Source: JBEVNX01 sp040507895
GTDB taxonomy: Bacteria; Desulfobacterota; Binatia; JACPRU01
Assembly: GCA_040507895.1 (NCBI GenBank)
Contig: JBEVNX010000108.1
Coordinates: forward strand, 1-7,212
DNA length: 7,212 nucleotides
Direction: 5' to 3'
This document shows positions 6,937 to 7,212 of the stretch, one piece after another. Under the pieces are notes generated by a model that saw nothing but the letters and a program-made list of their open reading frames with translations, did not search any database and was not told the DNA's origin. The first letter of the stretch is position 1. Each line of letters starts with the position of its first letter. Both the position numbers and the translations under genes were made by a program.

Positions 6937-7212
6937 TCGTCGAGTTCATCGGCTGCGCCGGCGCCGGCAAGACGACGCTGAGGAACTTGATCTGCGAGCA
7001 GGGCATTCGGGGCCAGAAGGTCATTGCGATGCCCGATCTCTTGCTCCGGCGACCGGTGCTTCGCAGCGTCGCGCACCCGACGGCCGTCAACGTCGTTCAG
7101 GAGCTCGGCAGCCTTCCCTTCCTTCTCGGCGCCCTCCCCGACGAGCGCCCCTTCCTCGCCTTCGCGCGGCGCACGCTCTGGGGCCACGCAGCATCGAGAT
7201 TCGACAGGCTCA
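6933..7212 (+). CDS. P-loop NTPase / kinase-like protein, 3' truncated by the window
   Basis: Only the first 93 codons are present and the frame is open to the right edge. The protein starts with MIVEFIGCAGAGKTTL, in which GCAGAGKT (7-14) is a Walker A loop straight after the first strand. This is the same layout as the P-loop protein at 5132, but the sequence after the loop is different, so they are not recent duplicates. The visible remainder (helices rich in Leu, Arg, Pro and Phe) contains no other diagnostic motif, and Walker B and lid regions lie beyond the window. ATG at 6933 overlaps the stop of the glycosyltransferase by four bases (ATGA), which fixes the start and places it in the same operon. 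Like the other P-loop proteins here, its substrate is unknown, and it could equally be a non-kinase NTPase. Confidence 0.78.
   Translation, partial: MIVEFIGCAGAGKTTLRNLICEQGIRGQKVIAMPDLLLRRPVLRSVAHPTAVNVVQELGSLPFLLGALPDERPFLAFARRTLWGHAASRFDRL

Noticed and set aside
1..7212. Mobile elements, CRISPR arrays, tRNA or rRNA genes
   Set aside because: No transposase or integrase motifs, no regularly spaced short direct repeats apart from the protein-coding array, and no RNA-gene-like segments. Coding density leaves almost no free space.

Overview
The window is one strand of densely packed, high-GC bacterial DNA. All six genes I can support read on the + strand, and the window cuts both the first and the last. 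The strong third-position G/C bias and the Arg-, Ala-, Asp- and Val-rich proteins suggest a high-GC lineage. An actinobacterium (possibly Thermoleophilia-like) is my best guess, but no marker gene here settles it, and a high-GC lineage from another phylum is possible.

Layout. (1) 3-2366: the 3' part of a large, probably exported protein. It has a beta-propeller-like N-terminal region, one cadherin-like domain, and a C-terminal array of about 65-67-residue repeats marked by an FDGSDVGL motif. (2) 2374-3591: a GT4-type glycosyltransferase. (3) 3588-5120: a two-domain protein, a nucleotidyltransferase-like N-terminus fused to a thymidylate-kinase-like P-loop domain. (4) 5132-5836: a stand-alone P-loop kinase-like protein. 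(5) 5833-6936: a second, divergent GT4-type glycosyltransferase. (6) 6933 to the right edge: the start of a third P-loop NTPase/kinase-like protein.

Genes 2 to 6 are joined by 4-base start/stop overlaps (GTGA at 3588, ATGA at 5833, ATGA at 6933) or by an 11-base gap carrying a good ribosome binding site (5121-5131). They therefore look like one translationally coupled operon. Gene 1 stops only 7 bases before the likely start of gene 2 and may share the transcript. No gene-free stretch exceeds 40 bases. I see no RNA gene, CRISPR array, insertion sequence or phage gene.

Functionally this looks like part of an exopolysaccharide, capsule or other surface-glycan locus. Two retaining GT-B enzymes would add sugars on the cytoplasmic side. 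Three different P-loop kinase-like proteins, one carrying its own nucleotidyltransferase-like domain, sit between and after them. Such kinase-like genes are seen in polysaccharide clusters, but I know of no established reaction for them. Phosphorylation or nucleotide-dependent modification of a glycan precursor is the most economical guess. This repeated pairing of glycosyltransferases with kinase-like proteins is the most interesting signal in the window.
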